From: Halichondria panicea | Taxonomy: Eukaryota; Porifera; Demospongiae; Suberitida; Halichondriidae | Direction of reading: 5' to 3' | DNA length: 64,000 bases | Assembly (NCBI RefSeq): GCF_963675165.1 | Contig: NC_087384.1 | Location: 607,001-671,000, forward strand | The notes under the pieces: generated by a model | Seen by the model: the letters and a program-made list of their open reading frames with translations, nothing else | Told to the model about the DNA's origin: nothing | The model's database searches: none | Part shown: positions 33,972 through 47,316 of the stretch, in pieces | Layout of the letters: each line of letters begins with the position of its first letter | Numbering within the stretch: position 1 is the first letter of the stretch | Translations under genes and position numbers: made by a program

Positions 33972-36246
33972 CATACTTGATTCTTGATTGATCGTGTGCA
34001 CATTAACGACAGCGTATGCTTCTACTGGTGAGTCGTCATCGTCAGAGACGTCATGTTGTGGATCAGCATAGATATCATCATCAATCCTGTTCTTCGTCAA
34101 GAGCGGCATGTACTCTGCACTCTGGGAGGTGTGTAGTCGTGGACGAGGTCCATTGTAGTCGTTATTAACTGTGGGGGAGGATTGTAAATCTATCACCACA
34201 GCGTTCAAGATTATACAATAAATGAAGCATAATTATAGCACTGGCAATATCCTATGTACATGTTGTACATGTATATAATTATAATGTCGGCAATAATCAT
34301 AGGCTAAGGCTTCAACAGTTACACTTATAACCACAGGGCTTTGATTGACTGATGTTAGGTATAAAAGCCAATCAGACCACGTGTGGGAGGAGGGGGAGGA
34401 GTTAAAACAACAACGTACACAACACACACACACACACACAACACACACACACACACATACTTGATTTCTGGTCCTCAGAAACGTCGTGTTGTGGATCAGC
34501 ATAGATATCATCATCAATCCTGTTCTTCGTCAAGAGCGGCATGTACTCTGCACTCTGAGAGGTGGGTAGTCGTGGACAAGGTCCATTGTAGTCGTTATTA
34601 ACTGTGGGGGAGGATTGTAAATCTATCACCACAGCGTTCAAGATCATAGCTACCCTGCCCTGGTATGCAGACTTCCTTTATAAACACAGGGTTATGATGT
34701 TAGCTAAAGCCATACAGTACAGGCCACCATATAATATTATGTTGCCAGCTTTGTTATAATAACTGTCCCGCAAGAAACGCTGTGAGAGTCATACAATAAC
34801 TAAAACACTAAGTAATGTTAGTAATGTTGTTTTAACTAAGCAATCGGTAACTCTCGCTTGTTGACACTAAAGGCGCCTGACTTTAATGACTATCTATAAT
34901 GGCCCTGACTTTAATGGGGCTTCCTTATGAGTAAACTATTCCTCAGGAAATGATTAGGCTTCTTATATGGGATTGCACACAGGATAGTTCAGGCCACCAT
35001 AAACCATATCAAGTTACATTCGATTCCACATCATACTAACATACACCACTGCTCATGCATACATAACACAACTGTTTACATTCCAAGCACTTTGACCCTT
35101 TCTAGTCGGTAGGGACACACACACACACACATCCACACACACACACATCCACCCACACACCCACTCACCGTACGCATCCGTGTCGTTATAACGAGACAGC
35201 TCCAGATCGAGACTCTCCAAATGTCTCGATGCTCCCACGAGGTCAAAACGAGGTTTCAGATGGACGTAGCTGTAATCATCGTCACCACCGCTAGCGTTAT
35301 CATTATCCAATATCTCAGTGTACAATGAATAGGGCACAACTTTCTCAGGAGGAGGGAGACGGGGGAGAGGGCCTAGTCTCCCCTGCTGTATCTTAGTGTT
35401 CTTAGCAGGTAACTTAGTTCTAGGACTGCTTGTAGAAGATGTTTGCTGCGTACTTTTATGATTTTGCTGTTTTTTATTTTCTGTTGATTTATGAGCTCCA
35501 TTACTTGGTGGTTTAATATACCTTGGGTTTTGACTGTATGCTTCCGACAATTCCACATTTTTCTTTCGAACATTAGCGGGTAATCGAGGAGCCACGTTGA
35601 GATAGAGCGATTCACGCTTGCTTTCATTCTTCACAATTTTGCAATCAGGACTAGAAGTTTTCCTTTCCATACCCTTCTTTTTCTTATGAGGACGAGGGCC
35701 TGTATGGAAGTGATGATCTGCGGATGCTGACAAGCCAGCTCTTGCTTTGTTCTGGTCTGCGACAGGATTTGCCAAACTGCTCCGAGGTCGAGGTGGACTG
35801 CTTTTTGCATTAATACTCTTGTCTGTGGGGGCCATTGCAAAACTGCTCCTGGGTCGAGGTGGGATGCTCTTCGGTGGAGGGGGCATCATCGGTGGTATTT
35901 TACGACCTTCTTGAGAATTCTTGCTTATAACTATTACGGTATCATTTATAATCTTCACAGGTGGTGGTGGTCTGAGAGGAGGAGCTGAGACCCTTTTCTC
36001 CACTCTTGGATGGTGAGCTTGCAGTCCATTGTTCTTGTCTTGTTCTGTACTCTTCGCACGAGCTAGTTTTATATTAGGACGAGGTGGTGGTCTGGGGGGA
36101 CTAGGCTTCTTCATGGGAAGTACAGGAGAGTTTGGCTCCGAATGACTTTTGACTTGTTCCAAAGAGAGTTGTTTGAGCCTCTTCTTATGTCTAGGTGGAG
36201 CTATAGGAGCTCTACTGACTGCCATTGACTGGTTTGCACTCTCCAT
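33819..36246 (-). CDS. Proline/tyrosine-rich scaffold-like protein with a duplicated exon
   Basis: Minus-strand exons 35169-36246, 34461-34601, 33977-34168 and 33819-33886, about 492 residues, all joined in phase 1 like the DED genes. No folded domain is recognised. The first 200 residues are rich in SH3-type proline motifs (KKPSPPRPPPRPNIK, PPRPRSSFAMAP, PPRPRSSLANP). The rest carries many tyrosine sites: ESLYLNVAP, YSLYTEIL, DYSYVHLKP, EYMPLL and DIYADP (each twice, in the duplicated exons), AYAVVNV and CYMSLS near the C terminus. This is the composition of an adaptor such as LAT/DOK/GAB tails, and SLYLNV resembles DSLYSNIV of the DED cluster. Localisation and partners are unknown. A 5' leader intron may end just before the ATG (tttgtag). 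Confidence 0.72.
33885..34650. repeat. Tandem duplication containing exons 2 and 3 of the scaffold-like gene
   Basis: About 33890-34210 and 34375-34650 are copies: a cacgtg...gggaggagg run, a (CA)n tract, catacttgat, and an exon beginning GTTAATAACGACTAC-equivalent on the minus strand, nearly identical over ~140 bp including the acceptor. The copies differ at the 3' end of the exon, where exon 3 is longer (adds DDDDSPVEAYAVVNVHTIN). Confidence 0.88.
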
Positions 36247-36429
36247 AATTATCCTACAAACAAACAATTGGACTTGCTTTTAACGCTTTAATTAATACAA
36301 ACTAAAACACAAGTTTGTGGTCAAATTGTGAGCCTCGATTATACCCGCGGTTTCATATCAAGGTTACAACATTAATTACACTCTTCAATAATAATTTTGT
36401 TTATACTTATAAAACATCTGTCTATGTGG

Positions 36430-39400
36430 TTAACCGTCTATGTGTCCTCCTAATTGTTTAATGGTTGCCCTAAGAGTCTGTAACTTGGCAGTGGCCACTT
36501 CTAGAGTGTCCCTGAAGGACATGTTGTAGCTGCTTAGAGCTACACCACATGCCTTGGCTGCTCCCTCCCTCCAGGCCTGCAGGGGAAGCAAAAAAACGAA
36601 ACTGAAATTAAATGCATATAATTGTCACAAAAAAAAAACATTAAAAATTTTAGAAAATAAATTTGCTTTGACCAACCACAAACTAATGGGTAACATAGCT
36701 ACAAGTGTATTGGATTTGTTTACCATTTGTGCAGTTGTATGTATGCCCTCGGGGAATACATACAATTGCACGAGGGTACAAATCCAACACACACTAAGAT
36801 ATCCTCCCCATGGAACAACTGTTTACACGTACACTTTTCATTGCTTGATCCAAACACGCAAGTAAACGTACTCAAAGAGCCTATAAATAATATTCATAGA
36901 AAGAGGAAATCATGCACCACTGCACGCACAACAAGTGACTGTCAATCATTCATGCCCAAGTAAGGTGGCGTGTCTAATTAGATTGATTCTTGTCTAATTA
37001 GATTGATTCTCCTCCAGATGGTCATATAATTATGACAACAGTTTCCTATTACTATAATAATCTATTACTAGAATGTTGTTTTGCGACCATCAAACATTTC
37101 CAAACTTTTGCGATAGTCGATCAATTCGCAACAATAAAATCCGTAAAACCTATAGTAAATACACACGATCCTTGCCAGAACGCAGATCACAAAGGGTCAA
37201 ATTTTCTGCTGATTTGGCTCATTCACAAAGGTTTTTCACCCACTAGTAGTACGGTACACACCTTAAGATAAGGGTCTTGGTTATCTGGGGACTGAGTGTA
37301 GGTTGCCCCGGTGAGTGCTGTGGCAGAGTGAGAGAGATAGAGATCCCTCAGCTGTTGGATGAGAGCTTCCTCGTCTTGGCCTGGAGGAGAGGGGAAGGGC
37401 TGGAACGATAGTGAGGTGGAGCTAAGCAGCAACATGAGTTCCTTCATGAAGTCTACTAGTTCATCAGAGGCAGGGTGACGAGGCTGTAGGAGCTGTGTGT
37501 GTGTGTGTGTGTGGGGGCGTGTGTGTGTGTGTGTGGTGAGGGTGTGGGGGAGGTTGAATTCTTGCAAAGTAAGTACTCATTATCTACATTATCATTATCT
37601 AAAATGATATTGCAAGAACAATTAATAAATGCAGCGATTAATTTTTATCACTTAATTACCTGCTCTGCAGCTTTCTTTTTCCTTTTCTTTTTTCCTCCAG
37701 TGAAGGTTGGGGCTATAAACTCGGCACATATGGTGCACAATAAGGACAATATACCCACCGTCTGTAGGGAATGATCACATGACTCAACATACACATCACA
37801 TGATCTGCACACTGTCACCTGTAAGAACAAGACGTACTCCTCGAGATCAATCCTACTACGAGTGATGATGTCATAGGGGTGCTCCGCGTCTAACGGTGAC
37901 GTTATCACAATACCTTCGTCTCCTATTAATCAGAAAGTAATATTGAAATTACAGTAAATTTAGCGTCAACTCACCACCACCACCACCATCCTCTTGTAGG
38001 GAGGGGGCCGCTATTCGAATCATAGCCTCCCTCAAATCAGGGCTAATACACTTTATACGAGACTTGATGGCTGCATGGAGAGACGAACACTTACAATAAT
38101 CACGTGACAATCACATGACACGTACCCTGAAGCCTCATAAGTATGCTCTCTAGTTTCTCCCTCAGGCTAGTTGATCCAGAGAGGAGCTCGTACACTGTCG
38201 TGAGCATGAGACAGAGGACCCCACCGTGACCCTCCGTGTGGAACAGGTAGCCGAGGCATGGCGGGGGGGATTGGATAGGGTGCTGGGGGGGGGGGGTATT
38301 CTTATATAAAGCACACAAATACCACTTTACAAACACCAACTCAGCTATCCACTTAGCAGCGGGGTTAGGGACATTAGCTAAATACACCACTGCATGTAAG
38401 AGCAGTGTACATACAACACAGCAGGCGTCCCTATACTGTGGGTAATAGTGTACAGCACATGCCTATACTGTAGGTAATAGTGTATAGCACATGCCTATAC
38501 TGTAGGTAATAGTGTACAGCACATGCCTATACTGTAGGTAATAGTGTGCAGCAGTGTACAGCACATGCCTATACTGTAGGTAATAGTGTACAGCACATGC
38601 CTATACTGTAGGTAATAGTGTGCAGCAGTGTACAGCACATGCCTACACTGTAGGTAATAGTGTGCAGCAGTGTACAGCACATGCCTACACTGTAGGTAAT
38701 AGTGTACAGCACATGCCTATACTGTAGGTAATAGTGTACAGCACATGCCTATACTGTAGGTAATAGTGTACAGCACATGCCTATACTGTAGGTAATAGTG
38801 TACAGCACATGCCTATACTGTAGGTAATAGTGTGCAGCAGTGTACAGCACATGCCTATACTGTAGGTAATAGTGTACAGCAGTGTACAGCACATGCCTAT
38901 ACTGTAGGTAATAGTGTGCAGCAGTGTACAGCACATGCCTATACTGTAGGTAATAGTGTACAGCACATGCCTATACTGAACTGAACTAACTTCTAAAGTA
39001 TGATAGCACACTAAACAAGCTACTCCTAAGCATCCACTCCTAGATACAGTGTACGGGTGGGTAATACTGTTTAGCCTATAGCCTATAGATAATCGTACTG
39101 TATCCCTAGATACTGTAACCTATAGATACAGTAGCCAATAGACACTCACCAGCTGATGCTTTGCCCTCTGCTTGAGCAGCATGGTACCAACATGTTGGTC
39201 CACACTCTCCAGCGTACTGCACAGCTCATCAATCTGCTGTCTCAGCATTTTAGGCATCAACTTCTCGTCTTTTGCTGCCTCCTCTGACGTCAGACACGAG
39301 AGTGCAGAGTGCAGACACTTGAGGAGACAAATCCTTGTCCGTAACCACAAGCACTCGAGGTCAAAGGTTATCTTTATCTCGACATCAGAAAGACGTCTAT

Positions 39401-42400
39401 AGGAGGTAAATGAGATGTAATCTACGAGTAAAGGGGCGTGGCTACTCACGTGGAGGGTGGGCTCCAGTCCTCCAACACAGAGAGGTCTCTACTGTCCACT
39501 AGTCTGCTACAATAGTCTGCACAAGAATTATTAGAATTATTATAACAGTTAAAAAACATGAATACCGTATAGTGCTAGAAGTAATCAATTTTAATGAAAG
39601 CATTTTAGTTTGTATTATGCATAAAATTAATTTCTAGCACTACCGTACATAATTATTATGTATAAATGGAGGTCTGCAAGTGATCCTCTGAGGGTAGACT
39701 GACTACTAGATGGTACCTCTGAGGCTGGAGGTGGTGTAGGGCATTCCTTTACTCCATTCCTTCTGGAAGAATTTAACTGCTTCAGAATAGCTGCAAACAC
39801 ACACACACACATTGAATATGCTTTTTAATTCCTACATGTACAGTACACACATACATAATACAACTCTTCTACAAGAGACAAATGTTATAAATTTTGCATT
39901 GCCCCTCAATAATTATATGGCATTTACTCAACCGGTTTATATACAAGAGGACGATATCAGCCAGCTTGTGGCTACCCCAGGCGAGGCTCTGGCACATTAC
40001 ACATGCTGTGCATGTACACACTGACTGTTACAGTGTTCTCCTTCACCTGTGTACAGTTGTGTGCAGCTCCAGTGTGTTCATGTCCACCATTGTGCAAGCA
40101 AAGTTGAAGGAGTGAGAGAGGCGGTCCCGCATCTCAATCATCTCGGGGATCTAAAGGGTTAAACACGCAGGGGGTTAAACACACAAGGGGTTAATCTTTC
40201 CCGCAGGCCACATGATGCATGTGAAATACCTTGTGAAACATTCCATTCTTGAAACACTGAATCACATACTCTGAAACCTGACAACAAACAACAAAAACAG
40301 TCATTATTAGTACAAGCTCCAGTGAGTACAATGAAGTCACCATTTATGTTTACCTATAGAGCTTGTAAGTACAAAATATACAATCTTTTGTTTTCATAGC
40401 TACATGTAGGGCTTCTTGCTGCACGTGCTCTGACACTAATAGATTCTCGAGGGACTTGGTAAACCTACCTCTTTAGAACTGGAGAAGAAGAACCTGAATG
40501 CACTGCGGTAGAGCTGGCCTGCAAACCCGAACGTGCCCATGGCTTGGAGGTAGCGACTGGGGATGTGCCTGTAGTGGGGTGTGTGTGTGGAGCAGAAGAG
40601 TGGGTGTGGTGTGTGTGTGGGTGGTGTAGTGGGTGTGGGTGTGTGTGAGGTATAGGAGTTGATCCATACTTATATATAATTATAGTTGTAAACTCAGACA
40701 GTCGCTTACTTCAACAAAAGGTATGTACCTATCATAATTATAATTACAAGCCTATACTCTTGAGCATACGCACAGGAAATTAGGGGGAGCTGTAGAACTA
40801 AGCAATGCAATCCCGTGGTTGTGTGCAGGAGGACATATGATACTACTGAAACGTGAGCCATGGAAGACAAATTAATTTCAGGTAATTAACACCACTTTAC
40901 ACATGCTTATGCTCACCCTAGTGTGACTGTTTGTACGTGCTTGATACCGATGTTGTTATAGAGATCTGTGATGGCCTCAGACACACCCAGATGTCCATAG
41001 AGCTTCATGAGCAGGAGCACCACCTGTGTGTTGTGGTTGACCACACCCTCTAGCATGATCACACCCTCCCACACGTGGCGAACATCTCCTACACAACACA
41101 CACACACACGGACATGACAAGAATGCTATCTACACATCACACCTCCTATTTGGTCAACTGTTTTCACACACAAAGCATAATTTTATATAATAGTTAGACA
41201 CTGTTTAGGAAGTTTCTACATGATTTAGAAGCCCAAAGGGCTGGTTGTAGTATCCCGAACGCAGTGAGGGTTCTACTAGCCCTGAGGACTTCTAAATCAT
41301 GTGGAAACTTCTTAAACAGTGTCTAAGCATTAGATCATAGCAACCATGAGTATTTAGCCAATCAGAATTGAATGTTCTTATCTAATCTTTGCTACATGAT
41401 TTTCTATTGAAGTACATGATTTTCTAAATTGGATAGAACATTTCCTCTAACCAATCAGATTGCAGTATTTATGACAAACATGATCTAAGTATAATTATGT
41501 CTATTCTGAAAGCCTGACAAAACGTGCAATTGATTGACTGTATGAGGTTCAATATGTTACTCGTAAAATTATACAAACAACCACCATGTTGGTTGGTTTA
41601 CTCATGAAAACTGGAGCACTTCTGTACTTTACATAACTAAGCAGCATAGAGAAACAACAACATGCAATGCAATGCAAAACTATCTACAAACAACACTACG
41701 AGTGTTTATCACACGTTACCTACTGCCATAACAAATATCTTTACTTCACAAAAATATCTCACAAAACAACTTTTGCCCATAATTGTAAGTCCCTAATTTT
41801 CCTCTTAGAATAGAGGATTGCACTACACAAACTGTGTGCTCCCTACATAGCTAGCTATACAAACAGTGCAGACCTTATCGGGCGAATTACTCTACATTCA
41901 ACAGGAAAGCCAAAACATGAATCTGTCTGTATATACACCACATTAGATTAGATGACATAACACATACTGTTCATAAACCTACCCTCCCTCTCATATACCG
42001 TATAGCGGGTATATGTACTGATTAAGCATGTACCGCGAACATTTATACCTACGAATTGCAGAAAGGCTGCTATTCCGCGAAAATTAAATCCGCGAAAGTT
42101 TTTACTTGCTATACGGTACTAACCTGTCTCGTGGTATAGCTCAATCTTGAGATGTACTGCCAGTATGATGTAGTAGTCGGCTGGTTGACAAGACGTGTCT
42201 CTAAACTCCACACCCAGTCTAAGCCCTGCTCTGAAGTGATGCAGGCACATGGCAACCAACTCTTGCTTATGTTGCAATGGTAACTCATGCAGTCCAACGT
42301 GGCGTTGCAGCTGGAGGAGACTGATGTGTCGACGCATACGACACAGCTGTAGAGGTATGGGAGGGGGGGGGGGGGCAGTATAATTATGATTATAAAAACT

Positions 42401-42888
42401 CACCACACAATTCAAGTTTCCTAACAAGCAGCCAACTGCAGTTACAAGAATTGAAATAATTTTATCTCTCAAAGGAGAGAAAGGGTTGTACAGAAGGCAC
42501 ATGTGATCTATAATTGTACTCCCCACAACAAATGAGACAAACAGGAGTTACAAGGTTTGAGGAAGGAGTAGTAGACATTAAAATTGGCTGGCAATACTTA
42601 TCTTAAAAAATTAAGGACTACCCCCTCCACACCCACACACACCCACGTACACGTACACACTCCCACACCACACACATTCTCTTTGATCTTGTCCGGGGGG
42701 CAATCAAAGTCAATTGGCTCTCCTCTCGTTTGGTCGTCCACCTCTCGTAGGAATCTCTCCACGTGGTCCCCCGGGAGACCCCCCAGGGTGACGTACTTGA
42801 CCAGGTCATCGTACACACAGTTCTTGGTGCCAAACAATCGGAAATAGTCCATCAGATGTTCGTACGGTGAACCTGAGTGATGTGTGTG

Positions 42889-42936
<48 letters not shown>

Positions 42937-45900
42937 AGGGGGGGGGGGTATTGACAGCTAGTACATAGAACCACGCATTAATCATTTTCATTCACATGCA
43001 GTGTTGTTTGCTACAGTCTACCAACACAGACCTGATCAGTATTGACACCATACACATACACACAGGACAACCTTACCATTCACACTACTCACCCAGTTCT
43101 ATGTCTATCTTCTCCTTGGTCTGGGTCACAGCTCGGACTAGCTCCAGGCGTCCTAATAAGGGACCACGAACAACCAACTCTTTATCGTCAAATTTCTTCA
43201 ACTCAGCAGCTGCAAGACGTTCCATTAGATCTCGTACTTCTATGAGTGGTCTGAGCCATCCCTTAATTGGCTCTTGATTAGCAGGGGCTTCCCCATCTTG
43301 AGAGGGGGAGTCCCCTTCTTTCCCGTCCTTTGGCTCTTGATTAATAGGGGCTTCCCCTTCTTTCCCGTTCTTTGGCTCTTGATTAGCAGGAGAATCCCCT
43401 TCTTTAGTGTCTCTATTCTGTGACTGGTCATCTTTAGAGCTTTCCTCGACAGTTTCTTTGCGTAGTTTCAAACTCCTCTCAAGCTGACCGTGAATATACG
43501 CTGTGATGGTGACCCACGAGTCAGGGTTGATCTCTAACATGGCGACAAGTTTCTCAGCAGCTGCCTCCCATAGCCCCTGGTCCTGTAGTGATGCCACTAT
43601 CAGAGTGTCTATCTCCCAGGGGTCCCTGAGTGGTTCACCTGGAGGGGGGGGGGAGGGGGTTTGCAGTACATAAGCTATACAGTATATGTTGAGTACATTA
43701 CTGCAATACACACACATTTTTGGTTTTTGAGAAAGGTAAAATTATGTTTTTGGTTACCGGTTTTCCCCTGCAGTAGTTCCAGCACTCTGTCTTTTGCTCC
43801 TAGCTTAGTGAGTACCATCAGGTAGAGTCTGACCTCTGTGTACGGGTAGGAGGAGGAGGGGGTAATCACACCATACATGTATGGCAGAGCAACCACGTAC
43901 ATACAGTATTGAAACAGTAGAGACCGATGCTACCAAGGTACAGTGCTACATGCAGCTAGCTGCACATTATTAACACAAGTACTACTTCAGATGGTATTCA
44001 ATGCCCGATAATACGTCAATTCTCCCCCCCCCCCACACACACACACACCCACACCCACACACACACTCGTACCTGCTTCTGCATCCACCTTATGCTCCTT
44101 GAAGTACTTGCTAATCAATTTGTCCGCTAGCGGGAAGTACATGCTTTTAGCCAGCTCAGCACTTCCTGTCTCCGTTGCCTGTGGGGTGGGAGGTATTGAA
44201 TGTAGAGAAAGCTCCTCACTTGAACACCAACCAACTGGCATGTTAAATGAGAACCATACCTACTATCCTAAAAATAAAGGAATGATATTTTGTGATAACC
44301 TCTACAATGGGCTAGAATTCATGGTGGTACCAAATTGGGTTTATCTCTCCAATATGAACTTTGACTCTTTCAGAAAATCATAAAATCGTTGAAATTGGAT
44401 CCACGAAATTTAGGTTATGCCAGCTGAAAGACTCCCCGAACCATTGATAATACTATGAGTAGTTGCATGAACATCAAATCGTTTCAACAGCCATAACTTT
44501 AGCACCGTTGATCCAATGTCAACTTTTTTTGATTTTATGAAAGCTTAGAAAGATACCTTTCAATTGGTGTGTTTAAATCCAAAATTTCGTCTGGGACTTG
44601 ATTTGTTATTTTTTGGCCTTGGACCATGGGCTATCCATGGTGTGGCCAAATTGGCAAATATTTTTATCGCTACTTTGATGACACCAGTTGAAAGATCTCT
44701 TTCTAAGCTTTCAGAAAATCAATAAATGGTTGAAATTGGATCAACAGAATTCAAGTTATGCCAGCCGAAAGAGTCCCAAACATTGATTTAATGTTAATTG
44801 GGGCGAGCGAAGCGAGTCCCTTCCTAGTGATGAACGTTGCAATTTTGTCTGTGTGTGTGTCTGTGTGTGTGTCATGGACCGGCACGATATTTGTTTTTTG
44901 TACTCGTGACCCTTTACCAAATTTTACGTGAAAGCTGCGCATGGGCACAAGAGCTAGCTACACTCAGGAACGAAGGGTCAGACAAGACACAGAGACTCTT
45001 GAGGCTACAAGCACGCCTACAGCAGGTCAGAGCAGCTCAGATGGGGACCTTCTGAGCCTAAGATCATACAGGCATGCCTGCAGGAGGTCACAGCAGCTTA
45101 CTTGCCATGTTTCACTTCCAAGTCTTGTGTTCTTGTGATAATAAACCTGCTAGCTCAACAGGACAAAACAGAGATCGAGGCCAGTCACTAGGACAGGTCA
45201 GAGCAGGTCAGAGCAGCTCAGTGGAGACTTTTGAAGTTGCACAGGCACCTTTAGACAATACAGCACTACGGCAGGTCAGACCAGCTCAGATGAAAACTTC
45301 TGAGGCCACACAGGCACGCTTACAACAGGTCAGAGTAGCTTTAAGGATTGTTTACACTGACAGTATACTATAGCCTTGTAATTTGGGTCCAGCAAAAAGT
45401 CCTTGCTTAGTTTGTACAGCCAGCTCTTTCGTGCTGAACTTTCACTCATAGATATAATTATGTTTCACTCTTAGTAAGTCAACTTCATGTTACACCATGC
45501 ACAGTCAAAGACAACAATCCTACACCACTCTGACAGAATAATTGTCACGGGTATACAGCTGGCACAGGAAAGTCGTATCTACATGGACTACTCAGTTATT
45601 CACAATCACTGTTCATTTCATTCGATTCATATAAACAATAATTATACTTAAAATTACCACATTGTACCAAATGTCTGTACAACAAATACAAAATTGCTCG
45701 CTCGCCCCCTGAACATCTTTAAACTTTAGTATCGCTGATCCACATTCAATAATTTTCTGAAAGCTTAGAAAGAGATCTTAAACATGATGCGTTTATTGAA
45801 TTTTATTGGGGACATAGCCATAATCCATGGTAGGGCCATAATACAACTAAATTTCTACAGGTTATGTACAGAGTAAGCAAACGCTTCGAAACTGTTAACA

Positions 45901-47316
45901 CCTTCCCTTACATGCAAGCACATTATAAATTAAATGCATGAGCTCACACTAAGCTCACACTAAATAACAATTGTTATAAGACAATAACTGGTCTCACTAT
46001 AATGACATAAGATACGTGAAACAAGCTCCAACTGCTACCCAGAATGTCATAATATTACCAACCTGCATTAGAACACTCATGACTCTCCAGCACTGATAGG
46101 GCCCATTTGTAGGGTATGCTTTGCAGAGCTGGGCTGCCACTTGCTGTTGTTTGGCACAGTCTCCCACTCGAACGTAGGCCATGAAGAGATGGGTGAGTAT
46201 CTCCTGGTTCTTAGGGTAGTGCTTGGCTGCATCAGCGTACACTTCAGCTATCTTCTGAACTGTACAAGAGAGGAGGCGACACAATAGCAGGAGCAAAATT
46301 GTAAAGGATATATACCAAAGCTCTGAACATCCCTATTGTTAATCTAGAGCTAGTTTTAGGGAGTCCTTTAATTTGTGACTGGCTAAAATCCATCATCTCA
46401 CTAAGTCTATAGCTTTTGCTTCCCACAGGCAACTCACTACCACACCCCCATCCATACACACATGTACTCCCCCACCCCCACACACATGTACTCCCCTACC
46501 CCCACACAGTACTCACAATCTCCTATCTCCCTATAGAAGAGGGTGAGTGCCTGCAGTGTGGCCTGTTCCCCAGGGTGACTGGAGAGCACCGTCCTCACCA
46601 GCTCATGAGCCTCCTCTTCACGGCTCAACCTCACCAGAGCTATGGCCTTCAATATCTGAAAACAAGACAAGAACATTAGTAGGTCAAAACTCCCAGTAGT
46701 GTATTTCAATAATTCCCTTATATAAGTATTTCTGCTTGAGTACCATTCATGGTATTACATGGTGTGTACAATAATTATGAGCTCTTGGTACAGTATAATT
46801 TACTTCAATAATAAGTAATAAGGAATTCAATAAAGTGAAGAAATGTATTGTCTATTGGCAACGCTCTGGTTTGTTTCAGCTCACCTTGGCACATTTGAGG
46901 TCAGACTGTTTCTTGAGAATCTTGTCGGCAATCTGCAATGCCTTCTTGTGTTGACCATAGTCCAATGCATCTGTGTATAGGGATTTCCCCCATTAGGTTA
47001 GTTGGTTTCAATATGAATTGTGTTGTCCTGGTGGACTAATCCTTTCTTGTAACAAGCATTGCAACACTGATTACAATGGATCGTACAAAAACACTAGACA
47101 TAAAACCAACAAACTATGTGTTTGAAAGGCGACGCCCTCTCGCTCAGCAGTAGAGTGTGTGTGTGTGTGTGCAAAGCTTATACTCAATTAGACACATTCA
47201 AAACCGATAACCCCAGGTGTGAACTTGAGTATTACACAGTATGCCTCACCGTAGAGCGGTCTCAGTCGTCTCTCAGTCACTTCCAACTGGGCCTGACTAG
47301 AAGCCCCCTCAGCCAT
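36430..47316 (-). CDS. NAA25: NatB N-terminal acetyltransferase auxiliary subunit
   Basis: About 22 minus-strand exons: 47250-47316, 46885-46970, 46517-46655, 46063-46259, 44073-44178, 43758-43835, 43093-43638, 42676-42872, 42124-42346, 40917-41088, 40469-40568, 40230-40277, 40047-40150, 39717-39790, 39450-39516, 39150-39396, 38126-38282, 37975-38070, 37819-37922, 37660-37761, 37262-37492, 36430-36576. NAA25 (Mdm20) is the TPR scaffold anchoring catalytic NAA20 at the ribosome to acetylate Met-Asp/Glu/Asn/Gln starts. Seen: ERRLRPLYDALDYGQHKKAL, LQALTLFYREIGD, HLFMAYVRVGDCAKQQQ, DYYIILAVHLKIELYHETGD, YRSALRFFFSSSKEVSEYVI and FKNGMFHKIPEMIEMRDRLS, all in human NAA25 order. Exon 7 carries a family-foreign acidic insert repeating NQEPKxGKEGxxP. 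A 57-bp in-frame stretch at 37762-37818 is taken as intron because removing it restores the alignment. Confidence 0.93.
36703..36796. repeat. Hairpin-forming inverted repeat in NAA25 intron 21
   Basis: Arms read gtgtattggatttgt-taccatttgtgcagttgtatgta and its complement tacatacaattgcacgagggtacaaatccaacacac, separated by a short tgccctcgggga loop. It may be a small MITE remnant. Confidence 0.6.
38427..38985. repeat. Minisatellite of 32/43-bp units in NAA25 intron 16
   Basis: About 16 head-to-tail copies of a 32-bp unit (gtgtacagcacatgcctata + ctgtaggtaata); some units carry an extra gtgcagca block making 43 bp. The copies are nearly identical, so homogenisation is recent. The intron containing it runs 38283-39149. 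Apparent ORFs in it are artefacts. Confidence 0.93.
41194..41326. mobile_element. Small MITE-like palindrome in NAA25 intron 9
   Basis: 133 bp with terminal arms TTAGACACTGTTTAGGAAGT... and complement ending cagtgtctaa, pairing over about 45 bp with few mismatches. It is non-coding; the flanks are AT-rich and the target duplication is unclear. Confidence 0.75.
41996..42118. mobile_element. MITE-like element, TACCGTATA family (copy 2)
   Basis: 123 bp bounded by TACCGTATAGC and its complement GCTATACGGTA. The interior contains ccgcgaa / ttcgcgg-type inverted bits also found in the copy at 51828. It sits directly before NAA25 exon 9. Confidence 0.75.
44270..45810. repeat. Repeat-rich large intron 4 of NAA25
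   Basis: Three or more degenerate copies of the gaaagcttagaaag dispersed repeat (about 44330-44800 and 45720-45810), a gcgagcgaagcgagtccc stretch near 44802, and a degenerate tandem array at about 44940-45350 whose units share caggtcagagcagctcag. Frames read through the array (QVRAAQM-type) have no start, splice or family support. Confidence 0.6.

Noticed and set aside
37762-37818. 57-bp in-frame stretch of NAA25 as coding
   Set aside because: It starts with GT and ends with ctacag; removing it restores a gap-free match to the NAA25 family, so it is treated as an intron.
38427-38985. Spaced direct repeats resembling a CRISPR array
   Set aside because: Units are contiguous with no unique spacers, inside an animal gene intron.
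38495-39011. Minus-strand frames repeating LYTAAHYYLQYRH
   Set aside because: Translation of the intronic minisatellite of NAA25; units vary in length (32 and 43 bp) without keeping one frame.
44837-45373. Frames with QVRAAQM/QARLQQVR repeats
   Set aside because: They lie in a large NAA25 intron within a degenerate tandem repeat, with no conserved exon borders.
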